From Adiantum capillus-veneris (Eukaryota; Streptophyta; Polypodiopsida; Polypodiales; Pteridaceae), in NCBI GenBank assembly GCA_014529385.2, contig CM043944.1:86019884-86083883 (forward strand): 64,000 bases of DNA, in the 5' to 3' direction. The notes under the pieces were generated by a model, which had not been told where the DNA came from, ran no database searches, and saw only the letters and a list, made by a program, of their open reading frames with translations. Numbering within the stretch: position 1 is the stretch's first letter; each line of letters begins with the position of its first letter. Positions 49,060-59,274 of the stretch are shown one piece after another. A program made the translations under genes and the position numbers.

Positions 49060-49750
49060 CTTTTGAATGTGTGCATGGGTGATTGATTTTAGCTTTCCAT
49101 GGTTTTGATTGATAACCTCTTATATGAGCTTTGAGTTGTGCTTTACAGTGTTCAAATTCGGCTCAATTGGTCGTTTTATGCTCAATATAGTCATGGTTGA
49201 ATGCCTTTGTGGGGTTTCATTGGATGGGGAAGAATCAATGCATTATGGATTTTTTTCAATTTGTGGGTTAATGTTGGTACCTTTGTGATCTGTATGACCA
49301 GCTCTTGATCAAGTTAGATTTTTTAGGGATCGATTTTAGTTTTGGGGAAGTAGTGTATGGAAAAATGAGACAAATTTTGGTTACATTTGTTGCACTTTTG
49401 GGGGGGTTTCCAAGGAGGATCATAAGAGAGTATAGAGGGACAACATATCACATAGTGTCTAAACAGGAGAGATAGAGAGCTGCTCTCCCCATGGCCATGG
49501 TGACCCGTCGCAGGCATTGTGTGTGTTGTGAGCCAAGCGGTATTGTTGCCTTGCTACCATGGCTATCGTTGGCTATCACTAGCCATTGCAGTCCACTGGT
49601 GATGTGTTTACATGTGGCTTGTCCTCACCTTGATGTTAGAGGTATACACACAAAGTATTCAAGTGATAAACCTCATCGAGCTAGGAGTCGAGAGTCTAAA
49701 AACAATAAAGGAAACCCGATTTTTTGGCTATAATTTTTGAAAAATGACGA
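49060..49750 (+). repeat. LTR-like repeat R2, copy C
   Basis: CTCAATATAGTCATGGTTGAATG occurs at 48380 and 49181, an offset of about 800; near the CATGGCCATGG block the offset is about 780, showing indels. The first 300 bases seen in copies A and B are missing. It follows copy B head to tail. Confidence 0.7.
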
Positions 49751-50420
49751 TAGGGCATGCAAAATGTTGTATTATAGACTTGGTACAATGCACATGCTTT
49801 GTGCTCCTTGAGACCTTGGTGCAATGAAGATGGTAAGCTTCATGCACCAAGATTATGCTCGTAACTACGTTGCAAAAAAATAACTTGTCCCCGGCCTCAA
49901 TCCCAAGACCTCAAACACCTTCAAAGGTGGTGAGAGCTAGCAGGGAGTGAGGGAGGGGAAGAGGAAGAAGAAGTAGCATACGAGAAAGAATTAGTCTTCT
50001 CACTTATCACTACTCTTAGAGCATAGCATATCATAGCATAGTAATGGAGATGAAGAAGATGGAAAGCATTGCTTTGAAGCATAGCTCTTGGTTGGATTTG
50101 CATTCCATAACCAAGAGGTGTTGGTGTAGGCTCTCAAGTTCTCAATCTTGGAGAAGGAGATGAATCTCTTTCTCAACACAATGGGAGAGTGTGTGTGCAC
50201 GAGAATGAGAAAAAAGGGAGCGTCCTCTTGCCTAGGTCAACCCCTCTTTCCTTTTGCATTAGCTTGACTCTCATTGGCTCATGCCAAGCCTAGCCAATCA
50301 TAAGCTTTAGTCATAACTAGCAATATAGGTAGCATTTGCACAAGGGTCCACCTTTCCCTTTTGAGAGAGAGGTCTTGAATAATGCTTGGATAATTAGTTA
50401 ATCAAACTTAATTCTCATTG
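49751..50420. other. Probable LTR or U3 sequence of Gypsy-H, no gene
   Basis: Contains a hairpin (49815-49851) and AGCATA repeats near 50020-50040. It may be part of the Gypsy-H 3' LTR, whose outer limit I cannot find. No coding sequence. Confidence 0.3.
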
Positions 50421-50528
50421 GACCCCTTTAAAGGCCATCCAATAGGCTTTAGACACACTATGATGGCAAATAGGGTAGGTGCTTGACATTTGTCCTTATT
50501 GCCTCTTGTGGAAAGGGCTTGCCTTGAG

Positions 50529-50552
50529 TGTGTGTGTGTGTGTGTGTGTGTG
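50529..50552. repeat. (GT)12 microsatellite
   Basis: 24 bases of GT, followed by a degenerate TTTGTATTTGTG. Confidence 0.9.
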
Positions 50553-50626
50553 TTTGTATTTGTGTTCTCTCTCATGCCCCTACCTTTAGGGATCTCCCCC
50601 TCCTTTGTCGGTATCATGGTTGACTT

Positions 50627-50790
50627 GCACACCACAAGCACCTTGGCCTTCAAGCATGGCAAGAATCTCAAGCACCTTGGTCATCAATCACCTCAAGCAT
50701 CTTAGTCGTCAAGCATGACAAGCACCTCAAGCACCTTAGTCAGCTCAAGCACCTCAAGCACCTTAGTCAGCTCAAGCACCTCAAGCACAT
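50627..50790 (+). repeat. 27-bp minisatellite with 9-bp subunits
   Basis: CTTAGTCAG at 50735 and 50762 shows a 27-base period made of two CTCAAGCAC-like nonamers and one CTTAGTCAG. Degenerate CAAGCACCTTGG and CAAGCATGGC units extend it to the left. Confidence 0.85.
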
Positions 50791-51084
50791 GCCTAGCTTA
50801 CCCTTAGGTCTAAGGACTTTTAACGCTATCCTTTGGGGGTCCCTAATGAAGCTAACCCTAAGTTCTTGTAAGCTCCATTATTTACACATTGTTCTTTACT
50901 AGACCATCTCATTTTGAGCCCTTGTCAAGATGTAACCATCTCTCGTTTTGGCCCCATGCTAAGCTAGGTCTAACAACACATTTCTATGTTCTAGCTCTTG
51001 TTATCCTTTTACCTTCCCATATTAAATGATCAGTTTAACATGAGAAAATCATTTGGGTAAAGCTAGATATTAGATTTTATGACA
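50791..51084 (-). repeat. Gypsy-H 3' LTR start (outer limit unknown)
   Basis: On the minus strand TGTCATAAAAT begins at 51084, three bases after a purine-rich tract. The LTR extends left for an unknown distance, perhaps to about 49760. Confidence 0.5.
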
Positions 51085-51087
51085 TTA

Positions 51088-51100
51088 CCTCTCCCTTGAA
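51088..51100 (-). promoter_or_regulatory. Gypsy-H polypurine tract
   Basis: TTCAAGGGAGAGG on the minus strand, at the end of the pol relic and before the LTR start. Confidence 0.65.
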
Positions 51101-53900
51101 ATGATAGTAGGCGTCCTCAACTATGAGGTAGAGAAGGTAAAAGTCTTAGTCATTAGTCTATGTTTCTTAGCGGGTAGAGGATCCCTTTTTACCCTACAAT
51201 ATCATTCCAAAATGGATGACGAGTCCATTTGGTGCTTGGGAGACTTGGCTACCGCAAGCATGTCTGCTCTTTAGTCCATATCATAGTTCCAAAGTAGAGT
51301 GACAAATTCTACTTGGTGTTTGAGAGACGTCGTCATCACAAACATGATTCTAAGCATGCATATTATTGGACCATAGTATCTTTTTTCTAGCTTAGCATAA
51401 TACTTTTGGTGGCCCGTAGGATTTTTGCTCGTGGTTTGCCTCAATCAAGCCTTCGGAAACTTGAATAAGACCCAATCATTTTCCTTGAATGTTAAGGCCC
51501 TTCTGTGCTTGTTAGCAACACCTTTTTTCCTTTTTTGAGAGATGGATATAGCCTCCATAATCTTTCAAAAAGATTCTTGTAGGTGATAGGCCGAACAGAA
51601 ATTCAACCTTGTACCTAGATTTTCAAAGAGACCTTTCCAAAAATTACTGGTCATTCTAGGATCTCTATCTGACACTATGAATGTGGGCAATCCATGGTGT
51701 TTGAAAATTTGAGATATATGAAGAGGGTTGCCATTTGGTGTGCCTTAGTAGTCTTTTGATAGGTATAAAGTGTGTTTGCTTGCTAAACCTTTTGACTATT
51801 GTCCATATTCTTATATTCCCATGGACAGACTTGGATAATCCAACGATAAAATCCATGGATATACTCTCCCATGGTGAATTAGTAATGGCAATGGTTGGAG
51901 TAACCTATGTTGCTTCCCTCTATCATACTTTGTCTGTTGGCATGCCACACATTTTGAAACATACTCTTGTATGTCCACTTTCATGGTAGGCCAATAGAAG
52001 TACGTGAAGAGTAGGTTGAATCTCTCTATGCCCCATATTAGGGAGGAGTATGGGATTCATACATTACTTTCTCACAAAGGGAGTTTGTAACACATAGCCT
52101 ATTGCCATGCAAAAGATAACCATCCTTCAAGATGAACCGTTCTTCTTTCTTCCCTAAGGCAAGAGCTGACATTATATCCTTGAAATCAAGGTCAGCAGCA
52201 TACTCATCTATCATAGAAGATAGATCATTGTGATTTGTTGTAGACACTGTATCTACTTTTGGTCATCATGATAGTGCATCAACCAGTTGATTGTGCTTGC
52301 TAGAAATTTGAGCAGTATGAAAATTAAATTGTGAAAGAAAATTTTCACACCTCATTTGTTTGTCAAAAAACTTGGTTGCATCATGAAGTACTTTAAACTT
52401 TGGTGATCCGTTTGTAGAATGAATGCAGTCCCAAAAGATAAAGCTTCCATGTGTCAAGGGCATTTAGAATAGCTAGTAGATTCTTTTTGTATATGCCCAA
52501 CACTCGCTCATTGGAATTGAGTCTTTGACTCTCATATGCTATGGCCTACCCTTCTTGAAGTAGCACTGCTCCAAGGCAATTTCCACAAGCATCACATTGG
52601 ACCTCAAATGATTTTGAGAGATTGGGTAGTGTAAGTACAGATTGAGAGGTAAGATTCTCTTTGAGCCTTTCAAAAGAATTTTTCTCTTTTGCATTCCATG
52701 AATACTTAACGTTCTTCTTTGTTAAGTCATGTAATGGTCCTGCTATTTGTGAGAATTTTTCTATGAAGCGTATGTAGTATGCACACATACCAATAAATCT
52801 TCATAGCTCATGTAGATTCCTTGATTAGGCTATCCTTTCACTACCTATAACTTTGTTGGATCCATACGGATAACATCTTGAGAGATAATGTGACCTAAGT
52901 ATTAAATCTCAAGGAAAAATTCACTCTTCTTTTGATTGATGAAAAGTTTATTCTCCCTCAAAGCTTGAAAGATTACTTCGAGATGTTGCTTATGCTCCTC
53001 AAGAGAATTGGAGTAGATGATGACATTATCAAGGAACACTCCAGTAAACTTGTGGTGGGGTCTAAAAATTAGGTGGTCGAATGTGGCCGGAGCATTGGTC
53101 AAACCAAAAGGCATGACAAGATATTCATAAAGACCAAATGATGTGCGAAAAGCGGTCTTTACAATATCTTCACTCCGTATCCTTATTGATGATAGCCACT
53201 TTTAAGGTCAATGCTACTAAAGTAGGTAAAGCCTTGTAGCTTATCAAACAAATTTTCTACCCGCGGTATGGGAAATATGTTCTTGATAGTAATCCTATTC
53301 AGTGCTCTATAGTCAACACACATACGGTACGTGAAACGTCTGGTGAATAAAATGGAGAGGAACTAGGCCTCACCGTCCCCTTGTCTACCAGCTCATGCAC
53401 TTGCCTCATAGTTTCCTCTTGTTGAGCTTGAGAAACTCTATAAGGAGGCTTATTAGGCAGTGAGCTCCCGGGTAGAAGCTCTATCTTTTTATCATTATCC
53501 CCTCATTTTGGAGGTAATTCCATAGGGATGTCATCGATAAAAACTTCTTGGAATCTATTTAGAAATTAGACAACTATAATTCCTCTTGATTCTTGCCACT
53601 TTGATTTGGTAAACCATTAGGATCATTTATGGACTCTTTTGACAAAAATCATATAAGTGGAAACTCAGCTTTTCATTGACTTATCAAAAGCAGGTGAATT
53701 TACAAGAGGTATAGTACGACATGACTCATTAGCATCTATGTACATATTCTTTTCTCTTTAGGTGAAATAAATTCTCCTTTCAGGGAGCTGTGTATTAGCA
53801 GCCATGCAGTTGAACCATGGTGCCCCTAGGATAACATCCTCATTTTGGAGAGGGGAGTTGTGTTGGAGCCCCATTGGTCCAATTGTTGTAATGAGCCCAT
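51101..53900 (-). pseudogene. Gypsy-H pol: RT, RNase H, integrase, decayed
   Basis: The minus strand gives protease or pre-RT debris (53.9-53.5 kb), then [15 protein letters not shown] and [12 protein letters not shown] (53320-53190), MPFGLTNAPATF (53114 on) and VFLDNVIIYS. The catalytic LDD is LDN (53025-53030, one G-to-A), so RT is dead. RNase H follows (52788-52266) with FEVQCDACGNCLGAVLLQ and a NQLVDALS end. Integrase pieces at 52247-52038 and 51856-51665 include MDFIVGLSKSVHG, where DFI.GLP is usual. Stops separate every piece. No gag or 5' LTR is found to the right, so the element is truncated there. Confidence 0.82.
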
Positions 53901-54372
53901 CTTGTAAAGCATATCAAATTCCCATTTTATGTCAAAGACGTCTTATCATTTTGATCCATTCGTCTGGGTTATGTAAAGATTAATCAGTTATTCAGGACTC
54001 AGATTTGTTCCCACTTTGTAATAAGGAGTAAGAGAACCCCATGTAAGGGTAAAGTCACAATTTTGAATTGATTTGTGTTGAGAAAATTGTCAGTCTATCG
54101 CGATAGACTAAGAAAGTAGTGATTCAGACACTTTTTGCTAGGACATACTCTCTATATAGATCCCAGCCATCATTTCATATTTGAAATTGGACCACCAGAA
54201 GACTGACTAAGGGGTTGATGTATATACTTGAAAGATTTTTTGGTAATTCAGGGAAAACCCTTGTGAACAGACTAACCATCCTTGTGTAGATCCCAGAAGG
54301 AGATCATCACAAAGCCACACAGGAAGAAGGAGTCCAAGTAAGCTTTAAGTTTGCAACCCAACTTTCATTCTT
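53901..54372. other. Junction between Gypsy-H and Gypsy-E
   Basis: Holds the 18-base palindrome and presumably the Gypsy-E leader. I could not identify a primer site or LTR. Confidence 0.35.
54092..54109. other. Perfect 18-bp palindrome
   Basis: AGTCTATCGCGATAGACT is identical to its reverse complement. It has a TCGCGA centre with no spacer. Confidence 0.97.
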
Positions 54373-57300
54373 ATGTATTTAAGGTCAGGAGCCTTTGTTA
54401 AGTCGGGAGCTAAAAGTGTCAAAAGTCAAGTAAGCACCACATCCACCGAAGAGAGTGTAACTCAGACGAGACTAGACCCATTAGCACCAATCATTGAAGA
54501 GGGTAGTGATACTGACACTTTGTTGGAAAAGTCCTTCTTCATGATGGGGAGTCAACAGCCAGGAGGTTTCAATGGTGAAGGACCAATGCCAGGGGGGAGC
54601 ACCTCCCTACATCCCTTAAACGAAACCAAGTTCACTATAATCTTCTTGGAAGGAACTAACTCGAGGGGAGCCTTAGTTTATTCTGACTATCGGGGACGCA
54701 AGTGTATTTGTATTGAAGAAAGACCGGCTCAGAGACTAGAGATAATTCGAGTCTATGATGATGGTGACAGATTCCGAGACGAAAAGGGAACCACTATCTG
54801 ATAGTGAGTAGCCCTAAGGATTACAACAGATATGGGGATAACATGGCAAAAGGGAAAATGGTTTCAGAAACCCAAGAACCGCCTCCTAACATTGATCGAC
54901 CTGGAGCGCTTTTTATGTATGATAAGAAAACAACCAGGGTCCCAACCTATAATGAGAATGTAGGGATTTACAAGCATGAAAGTGAGGGAATAGTCTCTTA
55001 CTTTCGATGCAAGGAACCATACCCAAACAAATTAAGCAAAGACAAGGTTCTTTACTTATTTTCTTATGAAACTGCTATGGGGAAGGATATTGTTTTTGTT
55101 GACAGATACGGGCGAGAATACAAACGTATTATCCCAGAAGAGGTTGAAAAGGCAACAGTTCCGGGAGCATCGACCTATGGCCCCGACGAAGTACCAAGAG
55201 CCACCTACACCCCTAGCAAGTCGACAAATCCCTTTTCAGAAGAGCATGACGCCACCTCACATTCTACCCGACAACCGACGTCCAACTACCAGGATGAACC
55301 AGCTACTCAGCCATCATTGCAAGCATGGCTTCGACAGAGTGCTACATTAGAACAAGACCGAACCCAAGAGGGTTATCAAACCGCACGAGGGTTAAGGGAT
55401 TTATAAGAACCACCACTCTATGCACAGTATCAAGGAGAGAGTAATCCAAAGACTCAGGGGTCAACTGAGCCTGGAAGAACACCCCGAGAACAAGTTCGGA
55501 GAGATGAACCATCTGTCGCGAGAACTGTTAGAAATTATGGATTAGGAGCACCATTGGGAGAGGAACTTGGCCACTACAGAAGACCAGAGGAGGTATATCG
55601 ACTAGGACGGGGAGATCCCATGATGAGATTTGTAGACCATCGTAGAATTAGACCTTCTCAAGTGCAAAAATGGGTAAACAAGAAATATACGGGAAGCAAG
55701 GATCCAAGAGATCATGTAGCAGCCTTTGTGCGTGTAATTAGAGCTGAAGAGGTGTTAGACTTTCCTACCCAATTTGCAGGTTTCGGTTTAACATTAGAGG
55801 ATGATGCTGCTACATGGTTTGACTCGGTGGAGCGATGAGACTTTGAGTCAATGGAGGAAGTGTTTGACGAGTTTATCGAGGAATTCTCACAAAGGGGAAT
55901 AGCTCATAATACAGTCTCACAAATCCATAAATTAAAACAGAAAGATGGAGAGTCTGTGTGAAAGGCAGCCCTCCGATTAAAAAGATATGTTAAGTTCTGC
56001 CCCGTAGAAGAACTGCCAACTCAGTCCAAACTTATGCTTATATTTATCCAAGGACTAAGGAATGCAGATCTTCAAAAGGACTTACATATGAAAAGGAGCA
56101 CGACGTTGAATGATTTAACCAAGGAAGCTCTATACCTTGTGGAAAATTGTGCGGTCTACAAAGAGGGTGAGTTCAAGGATCTTGACGATGATTCTTCCTC
56201 GCAACAAAGTGGAAGCAAGTCTACTAAGACAACACTGAAAGGAGAAGTAGCGGTAAGCCAAGAGCAACTTGTAGAGGAAGTGCTTAAAAAGATTAACTTG
56301 TATTCCAAACCCCAAGCTAAACAACCAAAATGGTGTGCGATTGAACAAAAATGGACAAACCATGGGACGGAGGAGTGTTATTATAACAAGGGATATGTGA
56401 GAGAACGACCATATGCTCCGCAAGCTCAGGCGACATCCCCTCAAGTCCCACCGATGCCTAGATATCAAACAGGCAACCTGCCAGGACCTATAGGTGTAGA
56501 AAGACCACAACCAGTGTTGGGCCAACAACCACCCCTACCAGGATTACGACCGGTCGACATAAGATACACACCCACAGTAACTGAGTCGGATGAGAAGGCT
56601 TTGGTACCTATGCATGCATACTACGATGAGCCTAATGGATATGCGGCGAACTCTGTCTATTATCCACCGGAAGAACCCTCTACACCAGAACCATGGAGCA
56701 TGATAGGAAATACAGGACCACCAACTGCTGCGTAGGCAGTGGGAGAAGGACGATATAGCATGGATGAAAGAACACTATTATTCATAGCCAATGGAGGCAT
56801 GAGCGGGCAAAGAATTGCACACCAACAAAGAGGAGCTTCAGGAGCACCTCAACAACCTAAAGGACCATGCTACAAGTGTGGTGGAGACCATTGGCTGAGG
56901 GACTGCCCTCATGACAAAATCATTAGGGTCAACGCATATTGCACGGAGTGTGGAATTACTCACTTGATCCCTGATTGCCCTAAAAACCTGAGCAAAGGAG
57001 CAAAAACTACCTTGAATATGCTGGGAGCGCTGCCTTCCAGTGGAGGGTTAGAAAACGAAACTCCAATTCCTGTTAAGGTCTTGACGAGAGCCTAAGCAAG
57101 GAAAAATGACAATCAGCCCAAGAGTAACGATGAAAATCAAGAAGAAATCAAGACTGACAAGTCTAGCATCAGTCGTGATAATCCTTGGAAAGAACGAAGA
57201 GCGAAAATAAAAGCTAGACGTGAGTGAAAACAAAAAGATGTAGAAGCTGAGCTAACGATAGCTCGAGAGCAACTTAAACAGCAAAGAGAGTCCGACTCTC

Positions 57301-58052
57301 TAAAATCAACGAAGGGACCAAGAAGTGCAAGCTCAGGAGGGTCGGTATTGGTAGATAAGATCAATGAACCCTTAGATGCAATCTTGCAAGCATATGAAGC
57401 AAGATTGAAGAACAGACAGACTCTAGAGCAAAGGTGGATGACATATCCATATCTAGAGATAGAAAAACAGAGACTAGAGATGTGCAAATAGCTGATTGAA
57501 ACTGCACAAGCTTTACTGGAGCCTCCACCTATGGAAGAGGGAGATAGAGTAATCAAACCACCAAAAAATTAAACACCTCACAAAACCGAACAAAGGATAC
57601 CCGACAAGATAGAAAACATTAAATCCTTGCCGGATATTGAGGATGCAAAAGACGTGCCTAATAGCACTGATGAATCACTGAAAGATTTTCCACCATATTC
57701 CCCTATTGTGGAAGAAAATTGGCCCGAAGAGCTATGGGAAACGGTGCGAAAAGCTCAAGAAAAATATGAGACAAAAACAGTCAAGTCGGCGCCTTTCTCG
57801 GAGCTGAACTTGAATAAGCCTCCATGGGATTTAGACGTTAATTCATTTCAAGGGGATAATGGTTCAGTTGCATCCGAAAATAGCAGACCAGAATCACTCA
57901 GAACTTTGCCATCATATATGGGGAACTATGAGGCAAGGTCAGAAATTTGAAGAGTGCCTTCTCAGAGAATAGGCGGGTCAAATCAATTGGACACTAAAAT
58001 CCTTACAGACTTATTGAGACCACTCCGGTCAAGTGCACAATCACATTGGCAG
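54373..58052 (+). pseudogene. Gypsy-E gag polyprotein, cut by Copia-2
   Basis: An ATG at 54373 opens MYLRSGAF, the same style of N-terminus as Gypsy-D. After a frame change near 54800 a single frame holds from 54804 to the Copia-2 border, with in-frame stops at 55404 (TAA), 55836 and about 55959 (TGA), 56733 (TAG), 57093 (TAA), about 57226, 57488, about 57570 and 57948. The capsid core lies at 55630-56160 (RDHVAAFVRVIRAEEV, DDAATWFDSV, FIQGLRNADLQ). Zinc knuckles CYKCGGDHWLRDC and CTECGITHLIPDC follow at 56870-56990, then PVKVLTRA, then a Lys/Glu-rich helical tail. No protease is reached before the Copia-2 LTR. Confidence 0.82.
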
Positions 58053-58612
58053 TGTTAAAGTTACAAGTCCAACACATCTACTTGAATAAGGTGGGAACAA
58101 AGGCTTAAGCATGATGCTATGGTAGCATGATGGCATGGTAGCTTAGGATGATGACTTGACATCATTTTGGATGGTCAATAACCCCTGCATCATCAGCTAT
58201 ACACGTTGAAGCATCTACAACAACCACCAAGCAGTTAGGTGGAAAAGTACCTAAAAGGTAGGAGCAGATTCAGGAGGTGCAGCAGGCAGATTTGTAGGGA
58301 TGAAAATAGCCACCTACAGTTGTGATCTCATGGAGAAATACAAAGAGAAATTGTTCTACTCCATGTGTACTATAATTCTATCAGAGGGTTTATCCTAATT
58401 TAGATTCTACCATATTTGGTGAAGGTGCCAAGTTGGCTGCCTGCAGAGTTGCAGACTGCACACAGAGGGTAACCTGCCAACTTCGGAGCTACCTATTTGG
58501 AGATACAGCCATGATCTCTTCTTGGACTATGAAGGAGATATGTTCCCCACATAATGGTGCATCTACCTACCAAAGGGACCCACGACTTATGCTCATCATT
58601 GAGAGATACAGA

Positions 58613-58621
58613 TATATAAAG
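58613..58621 (+). promoter_or_regulatory. Copia-2 TATA box
   Basis: TATATAAAG, the only strong TATA match in the LTR. Transcription would start about 30 bases on, near 58645. Confidence 0.65.
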
Positions 58622-58646
58622 ATGTACCAGTACACTAGTTCAACAG

Positions 58647-58729
58647 AAAGACAGAGAACACAGAGAGACAGAGAAGCAGAAAGACAGAGAACACAGAGAG
58701 GCAGAGAGACAGAGAACACAGAGAGAAAG
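58647..58729 (+). repeat. Purine minisatellite in Copia-2 LTR
   Basis: An almost all-purine tract built from AGACAGAGAACACAGAG-like units, about five copies with length variation. It lies just after the predicted start site. Confidence 0.85.
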
Positions 58730-58855
58730 CTAAGAGACCTTGTGAGGCTTAGATCATCTTGTATAGAGTGTTGTTATCTGGGAAAACACACTCATTGTAC
58801 TTGGGACTTTAACCTCTAGCTTGGGTTTGGGGATCAACCATTCAGTCTCACAAAA

Positions 58856-59025
58856 GTACCTATACTGTGTACCATTGGTACTTTCCGAGTACCTGTCTAG
58901 GTACTTCCAGAGTACCATAACTGTCTGTTTGGTACTATTTACTCTCTGTTATTAGTACTGTTAAGACTGTGTCACAGTACCTGTATTCGTAGTTTGCAGT
59001 ACCTGCATTGGTAGTTTGCAAGTAC
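58856..59025 (+). repeat. Phased GTAC array in Copia-2 leader
   Basis: GTAC occurs at 58856, 58869, 58878, 58889, 58901, 58912, 58932, 58955, 58977, 58999 and 59022. Spacings are 9-13 for the first five steps and 20-23 for the last five, about one and two helical turns. The last part is a clear 22-23-base tandem repeat with AGTACCTG and GTAGTTTGC in each unit. Confidence 0.93.
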
Positions 59026-59174
59026 CAATATTGTATCTCAAGGAAGCTTCATCATCAATAAAGATATTCCTTTCAGTATATCATTGTCTCTCTCATATAT
59101 TTTAGTTAAACACTTGTCATTCTCACACATATCTTAGCACAAAGATCCATCCCTTCACTCCCCTATTTTTCACA

Positions 59175-59186
59175 TGGTATCAGAGC
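59175..59186 (+). promoter_or_regulatory. Copia-2 primer binding site (iMet)
   Basis: TGGTATCAGAGC, the standard plant Copia primer site complementary to the 3' end of initiator-Met tRNA. Confidence 0.95.
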
Positions 59187-59274
59187 TGTCGTAGTGCCAA
59201 GATAGAGTGATCTTGAGTGAGTTTTAGTGAGTGCAAAAATCCCCCTTCATCACACTATTTGTGAGGAGTTGAAG

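Larger units (their letters stand above)
58053..59174 (+). repeat. Copia-2 5' LTR
   Basis: Starts TGTTAAAG and ends at CA just before the primer site (59172 or 59174), about 1.12 kb. Contains a TATA box at 58613-58621 (TATATAAAG), a purine minisatellite (58647-58729) and a GTAC-rich array (58856-59025). If the TATA box is used, both arrays are transcribed in the R/U5 leader. Confidence 0.92.

Noticed and set aside
50627-50790. CRISPR-like array
   Set aside because: The 27-base units are contiguous and have no unique spacers. It is a minisatellite, in a eukaryotic context.
56130-56528. Minus-strand 132-residue frame
   Set aside because: Antisense to the Gypsy-E gag core, which has a clear sense-strand reading.
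59175-59186. Possible tRNA gene at the primer sites
   Set aside because: Only the complement of a tRNA 3' end is present, in each case next to an LTR; no cloverleaf.
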